The notes under the pieces were generated by a model. The model was not told the origin of the DNA, searched no databases, and was given only the letters and a program-made list of their open reading frames with translations. This document shows, piece by piece, positions 26,142 through 34,933 of a stretch of 64,000 nucleotides of DNA (position 1 is the stretch's first letter; every line of letters begins with the position of its first letter). The DNA comes from Pseudomonas fluorescens (GTDB taxonomy: Bacteria; Pseudomonadota; Gammaproteobacteria; Pseudomonadales; Pseudomonadaceae). The position numbers were made by a program, and so were the translations under genes. Where the stretch lies: contig NZ_MOBX01000013.1 of NCBI RefSeq assembly GCF_003732425.1, forward strand, positions 186,001-250,000, given 5' to 3'.

Positions 26142-27143
26142 TCACTTCCCGGCAATTTGCGCCTTGGTGTAGAAGCCGTCCTGTTCGAGCAAGTCGATGT
26201 TGTCCTTGGTCAACGGCGTTGGCGTCAGCAGGATGGTGTCGACTTTTTTGCTGCCGTTGTCGTACTGCGAGCTGAAGGCAGGTTTTTCGTTGCGCGCCAG
26301 TTGCACCGAGAGCTTGGCTGCTTCTGAGGCGATGAGTTTCAGCGGCTTGTACACGGTCATGGTTTGCGTGCCGGCGATCACGCGCTTGACCGCTGCAAGG
26401 TCGGCGTCCTGCCCGGAAATCGGCACCTTGCCGGCCAGTTGCTGCGCCGCCAGTGCCTGAATGGCACCGCCGGCCGTGGCGTCGTTGGAGGCGACGATGC
26501 CATCGATTTTGTTGTCGTTGCGGGTCAGGGCGTTTTCAACAATGCTCAGTGCTTCGGTCGGGTTCCATTCCTTCACCCACTGCTGGCCGACGATCTTGAT
26601 ATCGCCCTTGTCGATCGCCGGTTGCAGCACTTTCATCTGGCCTTCGCGGAGGATTTTGGCGTTGTTGTCGGTGGGTGCACCACCGAGCAAAAAGTAATTG
26701 CCCTTGGGCGCCGCTTTCAGCACGCCGCTGGCCTGCATCTCGCCGACTTTTTCGTTATCGAAGGAAATATAGGCGTCGACATCGGCGTTGAGGATCAGGC
26801 GATCATAGGACACGACTTTGATCCCGGCCTTCTTCGCTTCGGCCACCGCGTTGGTCAACACCGTGGCGTTGAACGGCACGATGACGATGACGTCGACGCC
26901 CCGGGAAATCAGGTTTTCGATTTGGGAAATCTGCTTTTGCTCGTTGGCATCGGCCGACTGCACGAATACTTTGGCGTCCATTTTTTCTGCCGCCGCAACG
27001 AAGTAGTCACGGTCACGCGACCAGCGTTCCAGGCGCAGGTCATCAATGGAGAAGCCGATTTTCGGATGGGCAGCGTCAGCCATCACCGGCAGTGACAGCA
27101 ACGCCAGGGCAGTGGCCAATAGCGTGCGTTTTACGTTCTTCAT
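26142..27143 (-). CDS. xylF: D-xylose-binding periplasmic protein XylF
   Basis: 333 residues. The start at 27143 has AAAGGAC upstream and begins a clear Sec signal peptide (MKNVKRTLLATALALLSLPV, cleavage near ADA). The mature chain is a type I periplasmic binding protein: HPKIGFSIDDLRLERW at its start, GVDVIVIVPFN and GQDADLAAVKRVIAGTQTM later, all typical of XylF. It captures xylose for XylGH. It lies between xylA and the REP doublet in the order xylA-xylF-xylG-xylH. Confidence 0.95.
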   Translation of the reverse strand: MKNVKRTLLATALALLSLPVMADAAHPKIGFSIDDLRLERWSRDRDYFVAAAEKMDAKVFVQSADANEQKQISQIENLISRGVDVIVIVPFNATVLTNAVAEAKKAGIKVVSYDRLILNADVDAYISFDNEKVGEMQASGVLKAAPKGNYFLLGGAPTDNNAKILREGQMKVLQPAIDKGDIKIVGQQWVKEWNPTEALSIVENALTRNDNKIDGIVASNDATAGGAIQALAAQQLAGKVPISGQDADLAAVKRVIAGTQTMTVYKPLKLIASEAAKLSVQLARNEKPAFSSQYDNGSKKVDTILLTPTPLTKDNIDLLEQDGFYTKAQIAGK

Positions 27144-27291
27144 ATGGGGCGTCCTTTTATTGTTGTTGGAAAGACACGGCCTGACGATGAGTACCGGGCT
27201 GGTAAAACTGTAGAGAATCTGCAGGCGCCGCAGGCACAGAATTGTCGTGCAATTGTCACAGCGTCGTTGCGCCGGCAGATTCTCGTAGCGA

Positions 27292-28608
27292 TCAGCGATA
27301 GATAAACCGGTTAACAATGTTCTCGAGCATTTCCTGCCGGCCGCTGACGGCTTGCGGATTCAACTCGTTGGTGAACGCATGCTCGGCCAAGGACTCAAGG
27401 TTGAAGTCACCGGCCATCACCGCCTGCCCGAACGGCTGCTGCCAACCGGCGTAGCGTTGATCCTTCAGCCGTTGCAGCTCGTCGTTCTGCACCATGGCCG
27501 CTGCCCGTTCCAGAGACAGGGCGAGAACGTCCATGGCGCCGACGTGGCCATGGAACAGATCGATCTGATCAAGGCTTTGCCGGCGCACCTTGGAGTCAAA
27601 GTTGAATCCGCCATTCTTGAACCCGCCGGCCTTGAGGATTTCATAGGTGGCGAGGGTCATTTCTTCGACGCTGTTGGGGAATTGGTCGGTGTCCCAGCCG
27701 TTTTGCGGATCGCCACGGTTGGCGTCGATGCTGCCGAAAATCCCCAGCGAGACGGCTGTCGCAATCTCGTGATGGAAGCTATGCCCGGCCAGGGTCGCGT
27801 GGTTGGCCTCGATGTTGACCTTGATTTCGTGCTCCAGCCCGAACTGCTGAAGAAAGCCAAACACGGTGGCGCTGTCGTAATCGTATTGGTGCTTGGTCGG
27901 CTCCTGCGGCTTCGGTTCGATCAGCAGGTCACCGGTGAAACCGATCTTGTGCTTGTGCTCGACCACCATGCGCATGAAGCGGCCCAGCTGTTCGCGTTCA
28001 CGCTTCAAGTCCGTGTTGAGCAGAGTTTCGTAGCCTTCGCGGCCGCCCCACAACACGTAGTTAGCGCCTTTCAAACGATGAGTCGCGTTCATGGCGCTGA
28101 ACACCTGGGCAGCGGCGCAGGCGAACACTTCGGGATCCGGATTGCTCGCGGCGCCGGCAGCGAAACGCGGGTTGCTGAAGCAATTGGCGGTGCCCCACAA
28201 CAGCTTGATTCCGCTTTGTTCCTGATGTCGCTCGAGGTGATCGACCATTTGCGCGAAGTGGTTGCGGTACTCCTTGAGAGACTGGCCTTCCGGGGCGACA
28301 TCCGTGTCATGGAAGCAGTAATAGTCGATACCCAGTTTGGAGAAAAATTCGAAGGCCGCAGCTGCCTTGCCTATGGCCAGCTCCATCGGGTCGCCGGCGT
28401 GTTGCCATGGGCGCTTGAACGTCCCCGCGCCGAACACATCGGAACCCGGCCAGACGAACGTGTGCCAGTAACAGGCGGCCATGCGCAGGTGTTCGCGCAT
28501 GGGCTTGCCGAGGATGAGTTTGTCGGCGTCGTAGTGACGAAAGGAGAGGGGAGAGTCGCTGTTTGGGCCTTCAAAGCGAATCGGCTCGACATCAGGGAAA
28601 TACTGCAT
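27292..28608 (-). CDS. xylA: Xylose isomerase
   Basis: 438 residues, the class II length. Metal- and substrate-binding regions are intact: [12 protein letters not shown] with the catalytic His and Asp, [31 protein letters not shown] and [19 protein letters not shown]. It converts D-xylose to D-xylulose with two Mg2+ or Mn2+. The start at 28608 ([14 protein letters not shown]) matches the family; the frame is open upstream without homology. It is the first gene of the operon, divergent from xylR, so its promoter lies in the 175-base gap at 28609-28783. Confidence 0.96.
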   Translation of the reverse strand: MQYFPDVEPIRFEGPNSDSPLSFRHYDADKLILGKPMREHLRMAACYWHTFVWPGSDVFGAGTFKRPWQHAGDPMELAIGKAAAAFEFFSKLGIDYYCFHDTDVAPEGQSLKEYRNHFAQMVDHLERHQEQSGIKLLWGTANCFSNPRFAAGAASNPDPEVFACAAAQVFSAMNATHRLKGANYVLWGGREGYETLLNTDLKREREQLGRFMRMVVEHKHKIGFTGDLLIEPKPQEPTKHQYDYDSATVFGFLQQFGLEHEIKVNIEANHATLAGHSFHHEIATAVSLGIFGSIDANRGDPQNGWDTDQFPNSVEEMTLATYEILKAGGFKNGGFNFDSKVRRQSLDQIDLFHGHVGAMDVLALSLERAAAMVQNDELQRLKDQRYAGWQQPFGQAVMAGDFNLESLAEHAFTNELNPQAVSGRQEMLENIVNRFIYR

Positions 28609-28783
28609 GGACCTTGTCCTTGTTGTTCTTGGCGGTGTCTCGATACTAGCAACGGCCCCGCGCCCGCTGATTATGAAAAACATCAACACGGAGTGCGATT
28701 TTGCGTATTGAGCTTCTACGGTCAGGCGCCTAGTCTGTGCCAATCGCCTCTGTGACAAGGGGCTCAGAACAAGCCTGAAAACA

Positions 28784-29965
28784 ATGAAAACCCTACCGCC
28801 TGTTCACCGCATCGCCCTGTTGTTCAACGGCAGCAAGATCTACGACCGTGGGATCATCAGCGGCATCGGCAACTACCTGAGCAGCACCCGCGCCTCCTGG
28901 GATCTGTTCCTGGAAGAGGATTTTCTCTGTCGCTTGAAAGGCATCGAGCGCTGGCAGGGTGACGGGATCATTGCTGACTTCGACGATCCGCTGATTGGCG
29001 AGGCGCTGGCCGACATTCAGTTGCCGGTGGTAGCGGTAGGGGGCTCGTACGAGGATAAGCGCGCCTATCCGAAGGCGATTCCGTACGTGGCCACCGATAA
29101 CAACGCACTGATCAACCTGGCTTACTCGCATTTGATCGAGGCAGGACTGCAGCGTTTTGCCTGCTTCAGCCTGCCGGAAGCGCAGGCCAATCGCTGGGCG
29201 CAGGAGCGCGAAAAAGCCTTTCGCAAACTGATGAAACGCGATGGCCTGCACGGCGAAATCTATCGCGGCATGGGCACCAGTGCACCGCTGTGGGACAGTG
29301 CCGTCGAACAACTCATTGCCTGGCTGCAAAGCCTGCCCAAACCCATCGGCATCATTGCCGTCAGCGACGCCCGCGCGCGTCAGTTGCTGCAAGCCTGCCT
29401 GACTGCCGGCATCGCCGTGCCGGAGCAAGTGGCCTTGATTGGCATCGACAACGACCCGCTGACCCGCAGCCTGACCCGGGTGCCGCTGAGCTCAGTCATC
29501 CAGGGCACCGAAACCATGGGCCGTACCGCCGCGCAATTACTCCACCAGATGCTCCATGGCATGCCGTCCACCGGTACGCAAATCCTGATTCCGCCCGATG
29601 CAGTCAACGTGCAGGTATCGAGCTTGCACCAGCCGTTGGGCAATCCTTATGTCATGCAAGCGCTGCTGTTTATCCGCCAATACGCCTGCCAAGGCATCAA
29701 AACAGCGCAGGTGGCGGCATATGTCGGCGTGTCGCGCTCATCACTCGAAGCGCATTTCCGCGCCGAGCGAGGCTGCAGCGTGCACGACGAGATCCTGCGT
29801 TTCAAACTGGCAGCGGCCACCAGCGGCCTGAAAAATACCGACTCTGTGATTGCCGATGTGGCGCGCGATTGTGGTTTCAAATCTGCGCAGTATCTGCACA
29901 CGGTGTTCCGCCGAGAGTTTGGCTGTACACCGCGTGAGTATCAGCAAGGGGCAGGGATGCACTAA
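28784..29965 (+). CDS. xylR: Xylose operon activator XylR
   Basis: 393 residues with XylR architecture. Residues 1 to about 275 form a LacI-like periplasmic-binding-type sugar sensor ([21 protein letters not shown] at the start; [18 protein letters not shown]). Residues about 285-393 are an AraC-type double helix-turn-helix ([21 protein letters not shown], then [21 protein letters not shown]). It activates the divergent xylAFGH operon on binding xylose. The ribosome site is weak. I could not delimit its operator half-sites with confidence in the gap. Confidence 0.94.
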   Translation: MKTLPPVHRIALLFNGSKIYDRGIISGIGNYLSSTRASWDLFLEEDFLCRLKGIERWQGDGIIADFDDPLIGEALADIQLPVVAVGGSYEDKRAYPKAIPYVATDNNALINLAYSHLIEAGLQRFACFSLPEAQANRWAQEREKAFRKLMKRDGLHGEIYRGMGTSAPLWDSAVEQLIAWLQSLPKPIGIIAVSDARARQLLQACLTAGIAVPEQVALIGIDNDPLTRSLTRVPLSSVIQGTETMGRTAAQLLHQMLHGMPSTGTQILIPPDAVNVQVSSLHQPLGNPYVMQALLFIRQYACQGIKTAQVAAYVGVSRSSLEAHFRAERGCSVHDEILRFKLAAATSGLKNTDSVIADVARDCGFKSAQYLHTVFRREFGCTPREYQQGAGMH

Positions 29966-30022
29966 TGGAATGGCGGAAATGAGGTTAGAGTGACCATCAA
30001 TGTCTTGATTGTTGCGTGAACA

Positions 30023-30634
30023 ATGAATCGTCCGCTGTTTGTTTCTCTGGATGGGCCCAAAGGCACCGGCAAAACCACACTGTTGGAGGCCGTTACGCAG
30101 GTACTGAGGGCGGGCAACCAGAAAGTCATCCGGCTTTGCGAAAGGAAAAGCGATCCTTTCAGAGGTGAAACCATGGCCCTGGTGAACACGCTGGCGAGAA
30201 ATCCTTCCCGGGATTTGGAGTGGGCTGTGTGTCAGCGCCTAGCGGATAGCCGTCGCTGGATCTCCCAGAACGTACTGACGAAGCAGCCGTTGGACAGCAT
30301 TATCTTGATCGATCGCTGGTATCCGTCGGATGCCGCATTCCGCCAAACCATCCCGTTTGCCGAGATTCTGCAATTGAATATGGAGCGAGACGTGCGGGTG
30401 CCGGACCTGCATGTTGGCGTCGTCACTGATCCGGATATTTCATGGGCGAGGGCAGCCACACGTTCGCGGGGGCCGGGCGGCACTGTGATTCAAAAGCACG
30501 TAGAGCATGTGGCGTGCACGGAGATGTTTGAGCAAGCGGCTGCGGATCACGGTTGGGTTCTATGTCGTAACGAGGGAACGATTGAAGAAGCTACAAGGCA
30601 GGTGGTTGCTGAGATCTATAAGGTGCTGGGGTGA
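30023..30634 (+). CDS. Thymidylate kinase-like P-loop kinase
   Basis: 203 residues. It has a Walker A GPKGTGKTT at 11-19 and DRWYPSDAAFRQ near residue 95, in the position of the DR(Y/F) substrate-base motif of dTMP and deoxynucleoside kinases. A conventional dTMP-kinase LID arginine pattern is not obvious; RAATRSRGPGG near residue 150 may serve. It is not in the usual tmk neighbourhood (mltG, holB, pilZ), so it is probably an accessory paralogue rather than the essential enzyme. Fifty-seven bases separate it from xylR on the same strand and there is no clear ribosome site. Nucleotide kinase activity is inferred. Confidence 0.75.
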   Translation: MNRPLFVSLDGPKGTGKTTLLEAVTQVLRAGNQKVIRLCERKSDPFRGETMALVNTLARNPSRDLEWAVCQRLADSRRWISQNVLTKQPLDSIILIDRWYPSDAAFRQTIPFAEILQLNMERDVRVPDLHVGVVTDPDISWARAATRSRGPGGTVIQKHVEHVACTEMFEQAAADHGWVLCRNEGTIEEATRQVVAEIYKVLG

Positions 30635-30826
30635 TGGTCGAAATGGAGACAGGCCTCGGTGATCTTCAGAATTGAGAATTCAGGCAACGTTCGCTCAGCT
30701 GCAAAGAAGACTCGTGGATCGTTCAGGTCAGACATTCAATTCCCCTGAGCCCAGTAATTGAAATAGCTTTAGTCATGGAGCAGGTCGACAGTTTTTCCGT
30801 CATTCGCATTCAACGCTTTAGCCTAA

Positions 30827-31252
30827 TCAGGTCGTGCGTCGACGCTCAAGTAAAGAGAACAAGTACATACCGGCCAACATCGCCAATACGAATATGATGA
30901 TCCGCCCGTGCCCCGTAAGCAGAATAGCGACCGCTGGCCCAGGGCAGATCCCCGCAATTCCCCAACCGATACCGAACACCAGGCTGCCGCCAATCAAGCG
31001 GGCATCCAACTCCCTTTTCATTGGTAACTGCATGGGGGCACCCAACAAGGATTGTTTGTTCTTGCGCGCCCAATTCAGGGGAATAACCGCCACTGCGATG
31101 GCACCTCCCATCACCAGTGCGAGTGACGGATCCCAGGCCCCGGCCACATCAAGAAAAGCCAATACTTTGGCGGGGTTTGTCATGCCTGCCAAGAGAAGAC
31201 CAAGGCCGAAGATCAGGCCAGAAAAAAATGCGGCCAACTTGATCACGTTCAT
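30827..31252 (-). CDS. YeeE/YedE family membrane protein, C-terminal half of a split pair
   Basis: 141 residues with four hydrophobic segments and the second sulfur-transport motif GIGWGIAGICPGPA (Cys at the family position). YeeE/YedE proteins such as TsuA carry thiosulfate or related sulfur species. Here the two halves are separate genes, as in the PmpA/PmpB pairs. The start overlaps the stop of the partner gene by four bases (ATGA). The likely role is inward movement of a reduced sulfur anion, inferred from the family. Confidence 0.87.
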   Translation of the reverse strand: MNVIKLAAFFSGLIFGLGLLLAGMTNPAKVLAFLDVAGAWDPSLALVMGGAIAVAVIPLNWARKNKQSLLGAPMQLPMKRELDARLIGGSLVFGIGWGIAGICPGPAVAILLTGHGRIIIFVLAMLAGMYLFSLLERRRTT

Positions 31253-31683
31253 GCTCCCACCACGTGACGAATGACGTACACCGTTGCAAACCCGGCGAAC
31301 ATAAAGCACATCGTTGCCGTGATGGATCGAGCTGATAGTCGAGAGATGCCGCAAACGCCATGACCGCTGGTACAGCCGGAGCCGTAACGGGTTCCCACGC
31401 CGACGAGCAGCCCCGCAATAATCAGGGCGGGCCACTCTGCCCTGATCTCGATGTGCGGCAAAACGTTAAATGCTCCCCATAACAATGGCGCAAGCAACAG
31501 ACCAAGAAGAAATAGCGCCTTCTCGCTCCAACCTTCGCTGCCAAATTGCATCACGCTTCCAATCAGACCACTGATGCCTGCGATGCGACCATTTGCGAGA
31601 ACGAACATGCTGGCCGCCAGGCCAATCAAGGCTCCTCCACCCAGGGATGTCCAAGGCGTAAAGTTGACCCAATCAATACTCAT
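31249..31683 (-). CDS. YeeE/YedE family membrane protein, N-terminal half of a split pair
   Basis: 144 residues, four membrane segments. The diagnostic motif GVGTRYGSGCTSGHGVCG contains the conserved cysteines thought to relay thiosulfate. AGGAGA precedes the ATG. It is the first gene of the pair with the downstream half and overlaps it by four bases. No BigR-type ArsR regulator or persulfide dioxygenase, which often accompany such pairs, lies beside it. An ArsO-like flavoprotein gene is 82 bases upstream in the same direction. Confidence 0.88.
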   Translation of the reverse strand: MSIDWVNFTPWTSLGGGALIGLAASMFVLANGRIAGISGLIGSVMQFGSEGWSEKALFLLGLLLAPLLWGAFNVLPHIEIRAEWPALIIAGLLVGVGTRYGSGCTSGHGVCGISRLSARSITATMCFMFAGFATVYVIRHVVGA

Positions 31684-31765
31684 TTTGCGTCTCCTGCACA
31701 GAAGTGCTGATTAAGGAGGTTGATTTTGGTGTAAATCAGCGTTGACTGAGCTGAGGTGCGCCGAC

Positions 31766-32824
31766 TCACTGCTCCATCAAGAACTGCTCAATTTCCTCAA
31801 CGGTACTGCGCGCCGTTCGGGTCACGCCGATCAGTGTCGCGGAAGCGGCGCCTGTCCAGTCGCCATAACCCACCAGCCACAAACGCGGCTCCTGAATCGA
31901 ATGCGTACCTTTGACGGCCACGCGCCCGTCGACGGTACACACGCCCAGTGATTCCAGATAGCCGAGGGCAGGGCGGAAGCCGGTGCACCAGATCACCGCG
32001 TCGACCGGCGTTTGCGAGCCATCAGCCCACGTCACGCCGGTCTCGGTGAAGCGCAGGAACGGCCGAACCGCGTGCAGCACGCCGCGCTCCCGAGCCTCGA
32101 CAACTGGCGGCACCATCACGATGTCGCCCAGGCCGCCAACCGGCTGTTCAATGACGATGCCGGCCAGCTGCGCTTTCCAGCGTTCGGTGGCGCGTTCGAA
32201 GAGCACGCGTCCATCAACGTCATCGGCAAGAAACTCTGGCGGTTGCGGAGTGACCCACGTGGCATCGGCCACTTGCGAGACTTCAGCGAGGATCTGTGCA
32301 CCGGAGTTGCCACCGCCTACCACCAGGACTTTTTTTCCGGCAAACGGCTTGGCGTTAACGTAGTGGGCCGAATGCAATTGCTGGCCGGTAAAGGTTTCGC
32401 TGCCGGGGTAATGCGGCAGGAAGGGATGGCGCCAGGTGCCGGTCGCGCTGACCACGGTGCGGGCCAGCCAGCTGCGGCCCTGGGCTTTTACGTTGAGGTG
32501 ATTGCCCCGACGTTCGATAGCGTTGACCCAGTAGGGCCGTTCGACAGGAAATTGGTAGCGTTGCTCATACTGGCGCAGGTAATCGACTACGTTGTCGCGA
32601 CTTGGGTAACCGTCAGTGACCGGAGGCATCATCCAACCGGCGATGGAACTCCAGGTCGACGGTGAAAACAGTCGCAGGGAATCCCAGCCATGCCGCCAGG
32701 CGCCACCCGGTGCCGCTTCGGCATCAATAATCACAAAGGAACGCCCGGTACGGCGCAGGAAGTAAGCCACGGCGAGTGCGGACTGGCCACCGCCAATAAT
32801 CGCGACATCCACTTCGGCAGGCAT
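31766..32824 (-). CDS. ArsO-like flavin-dependent monooxygenase
   Basis: 352 residues with two Rossmann motifs: [15 protein letters not shown] near the N-terminus for FAD and [10 protein letters not shown] near residue 170 for NADPH. It also has GTWRHPF and WCTGFRPAL near the C-terminus. [14 protein letters not shown] after the first motif is typical of the ArsO family (flavin monooxygenase-like proteins found in arsenic-resistance operons) and of related CzcO-like enzymes. There are no arsR, arsB, arsC or arsH genes in the window, so an arsenic role is not shown. It lies 82 bases before the YeeE/YedE pair in the same direction and could be co-transcribed. Confidence 0.8.
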   Translation of the reverse strand: MPAEVDVAIIGGGQSALAVAYFLRRTGRSFVIIDAEAAPGGAWRHGWDSLRLFSPSTWSSIAGWMMPPVTDGYPSRDNVVDYLRQYEQRYQFPVERPYWVNAIERRGNHLNVKAQGRSWLARTVVSATGTWRHPFLPHYPGSETFTGQQLHSAHYVNAKPFAGKKVLVVGGGNSGAQILAEVSQVADATWVTPQPPEFLADDVDGRVLFERATERWKAQLAGIVIEQPVGGLGDIVMVPPVVEARERGVLHAVRPFLRFTETGVTWADGSQTPVDAVIWCTGFRPALGYLESLGVCTVDGRVAVKGTHSIQEPRLWLVGYGDWTGAASATLIGVTRTARSTVEEIEQFLMEQ

Positions 32825-32853
32825 GGGGAACCCTTGGGTCAGCGAAAGTCAGG

Positions 32854-32982
32854 TTACGTTAATCCATTCGAAGCGGACGTTTGTTGATGTTGCTCAAGCC
32901 CACGCACTTTGAACCGCCCGATTTTCTCGCCGTCTTCCTGCATCTTACGGTTGTTATGCCTTACCTGTTCACGAATATTCCA
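32854..32982 (-). pseudogene. Probable IS3-family transposase (OrfB) remnant
   Basis: Read on the minus strand, an open stretch of 42 codons contains KMQEDGEKIGRFKVRGL. That resembles the early OrfB region of IS3-group elements (the IGRFKVRxLM segment) before turning into unrelated residues and a stop. It has no start with a ribosome site and no terminal repeats I can define. The resemblance comes from memory of the family, not an alignment. It marks the left edge of the AT-richer accessory stretch. Confidence 0.4.
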
Positions 32983-33141
32983 CTTCCGCCGCCCGATTCA
33001 ACCGTGCTCAAAAAACCGGAAGGTCGCTGCGCAAGTATATAAACCATTGTTCGCATCAATATATCTGAATGAGCTATTGATAAATAATTGAAACAGTTGC
33101 AAGTGACCGTTATCAAAAAAATGATTGCCTAAAAAAAGCGC

Positions 33142-33171
33142 TGCTATAGTTTTCCAACAACAATTGGAAAA
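33142..33171 (+). promoter_or_regulatory. Extended -10 promoter and hairpin before the lipoprotein gene
   Basis: TGC followed by TATAGT (33142-33150) is a good extended -10 element; no -35 at 17-base spacing is evident. It overlaps an inverted repeat, TTTTCCAA-N6-TTGGAAAA (33150-33171), which could be an operator or a 5' leader hairpin next to the AAAAGGGG ribosome site of the gene at 33183. Confidence 0.45.
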
Positions 33172-33182
33172 AGGGGTATGTC

Positions 33183-34430
33183 ATGCAGGATTTGATGGCA
33201 TTCAAGGAAGTAAGCAGGGGACTATTTATACTTATTCTCGCACTCATAGGCAGTGGTTGCGCCAGCGTAGTGTACAAAGATGCCGCCACGACCTATGTCG
33301 CTGCAGGACGCCAAGCGGGCAAACAACTGGAAGCTTCATCCAGACAACTCGACGCTGCACAGGATGTAATTCGATTCGACAGGATCACGAGTGACGCGTC
33401 TTGCCCTATCAGGGACGAGCGTTTATTTGTTCGCAACGGGGACGGTGATCCCGAAACGGTAGCGGCTGCCTTGAAACGCTTTGAAAACCAGGCGGCACTT
33501 GATGATTGCAAGCAATTGCTAAGGTGCGAGCAGTCCTCATCGAGTAAAAAGCGGGGCGCACCTGCAACTTGCGCATCGGCCTGCTATTCAAGTTCAGAGC
33601 GTAGTTGCCTTACCCAACTTGAAAGCAGTTACGCAATTGCGCTTAAAGGGGCTGCGAATCAGCCAGTAGATCAAAGACAAGCATTGCAGCAAGAATCCTC
33701 CCGGTTCTTGACACTTCTGGAGCGCACCGAGTACCGGCGAGCGGGAAGTGTCGAGAGCCTGTTGGTTGGATCTGGAGTGCGCGATCTTTCCGAGTATATG
33801 GATTTACTGGCAAAGGTTGCCGAGGAAAGAAAATCAGAATATCCGGAAGACGCCAAAGCACTTTCAACAAGACTGTCATCGCTGAGCAAGTCAGTCAGCG
33901 AAGGGACAGGTAAGAAGCTGTCCGCTGCCTCCCAGGAGACGCAGACACAAGTTAATAGCGCGATCGAAGCCTTGGGTAACTTTGCCGGAGTCGTTCAAAA
34001 AATGGCACAGGATGCGCAGGACGCTTCAACGATCAAGAAGCTGGTAAATGCCAATGAGGTCAACGTCGAAGATTTGATCGGCAGATTGCGCGCCGTGGCG
34101 CTCGGAGACACTAACTTGGCAGCGGTGTACTCGCAACAGGCTGCGCAACGAGCGCGCGCAAGGCTGCAGGCCAAATTCAAATCAACGGCCAACGCCTATG
34201 ACAGGTCGCTTCTGTTGGCAGCACGTGACAAGTACCTGAACCCCGAGGGGGATGCCGACGCCGCTACCGTTACCCAGATTTTTGACAGTCTCTCAAAGTC
34301 ACATCAGGCGCTTGTTTCCTTGGTTAATGATCCAACGGATGAACAGAAGATAGCCATTGCCAACGAACGGTTGCAGAACTTCAAGACGGTGGTTGTGGCT
34401 CTTGCTGATGTGATCCAGAAGGTCAAATAA
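33183..34430 (+). CDS. Putative outer-membrane lipoprotein, unknown function
   Basis: 415 residues. The N-terminus is a lipoprotein signal (GLFILILALIGSGC, lipidated Cys26, then Ala, which favours sorting to the outer membrane). A region at roughly 70-140 holds seven cysteines spaced among Ser and Lys, suggesting disulfides in the periplasm. The C-terminal half is rich in Gln, Ala and Ser heptad-like stretches and looks helical, possibly coiled coil. AAGGGG precedes the ATG. The 111-residue gene follows by 20 bases and a membrane patatin gene comes next, so the three are probably one operon. I do not recognise the family. Confidence 0.75.
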   Translation: MQDLMAFKEVSRGLFILILALIGSGCASVVYKDAATTYVAAGRQAGKQLEASSRQLDAAQDVIRFDRITSDASCPIRDERLFVRNGDGDPETVAAALKRFENQAALDDCKQLLRCEQSSSSKKRGAPATCASACYSSSERSCLTQLESSYAIALKGAANQPVDQRQALQQESSRFLTLLERTEYRRAGSVESLLVGSGVRDLSEYMDLLAKVAEERKSEYPEDAKALSTRLSSLSKSVSEGTGKKLSAASQETQTQVNSAIEALGNFAGVVQKMAQDAQDASTIKKLVNANEVNVEDLIGRLRAVALGDTNLAAVYSQQAAQRARARLQAKFKSTANAYDRSLLLAARDKYLNPEGDADAATVTQIFDSLSKSHQALVSLVNDPTDEQKIAIANERLQNFKTVVVALADVIQKVK

Positions 34431-34450
34431 ACGTTATCCAGGAGGTTCGT

Positions 34451-34786
34451 ATGGCGAATGAAACGGCAGCTTCCGTGTTGTACCTCGAGACTTGCAAGCT
34501 TGCGTACACCGAAACGAACATGAGTAACAATCCCAGGGCGCCATTCCAGTCCACGGATGAAGATACGCTGTCTGTGCAGGCGACCGAGGTTGCTGACGCT
34601 GCGCGCGACCTGCGTAACAAACACCCGGCCTCTCTGGACGATGCCCAGGTGAATGAAGCCATCGCTCGGATCCGTGAGGCGCAAACACTTTTCGATTACA
34701 TCAATAACACTAATGGCGCTCCGCCGCCGAAACACGTCATTTTCGGAGCGGTAGCCAATGCGGTGGATCAAGTGAACTCACTATGA
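34451..34786 (+). CDS. Small hypothetical protein
   Basis: 111 residues with no signal peptide or membrane segment. It is acidic and helix-rich in the middle (ATEVADAARDLRNKHPASLDD, then NEAIARIREAQTLFDYINN). The AGGAGG ribosome site at five bases is the best in the cassette. It sits 20 bases after the lipoprotein gene and 147 before the membrane patatin. The place and size would suit an immunity, chaperone or antitoxin-like partner of the patatin, but nothing in the sequence proves that. Confidence 0.7.
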   Translation: MANETAASVLYLETCKLAYTETNMSNNPRAPFQSTDEDTLSVQATEVADAARDLRNKHPASLDDAQVNEAIARIREAQTLFDYINNTNGAPPPKHVIFGAVANAVDQVNSL

Positions 34787-34933
34787 TTCAAAGTTGTTTT
34801 GCTCTTCCAGAACTGGCTTGGTCCTGGGTCAAGTTGTCGTGCGAGTGATCGTGCAGGTAGTCAATCCTGACAAGTCCAATTTGAATCTGTCGCAGAAGAT
34901 GACGCCCTGATATGACTCAGGAAGGAGCGCTCG

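Noticed and set aside
27352..28755. 467-codon open frame on the plus strand opposite xylA
   Set aside because: It is the antisense of a well-supported xylose isomerase, has no ribosome site, and its Val/Gly/Asp-rich make-up comes from the codon bias of the gene beneath.
30023..30634. Housekeeping thymidylate kinase gene tmk
   Set aside because: The P-loop and DRW motif fit the superfamily, but the usual tmk neighbours are absent and the LID pattern is unclear; called only as thymidylate kinase-like.
31706..31740. GCTGATT ... AATCAGC inverted repeat upstream of the YeeE/YedE pair
   Set aside because: Seven-base arms across a 21-base centre with no matching consensus; too weak to call.
31766..32824. 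Arsenic-resistance operon
   Set aside because: Only the ArsO-like flavoprotein is present; there is no arsR, arsB/acr3, arsC or arsH, so the operon label is not supported.
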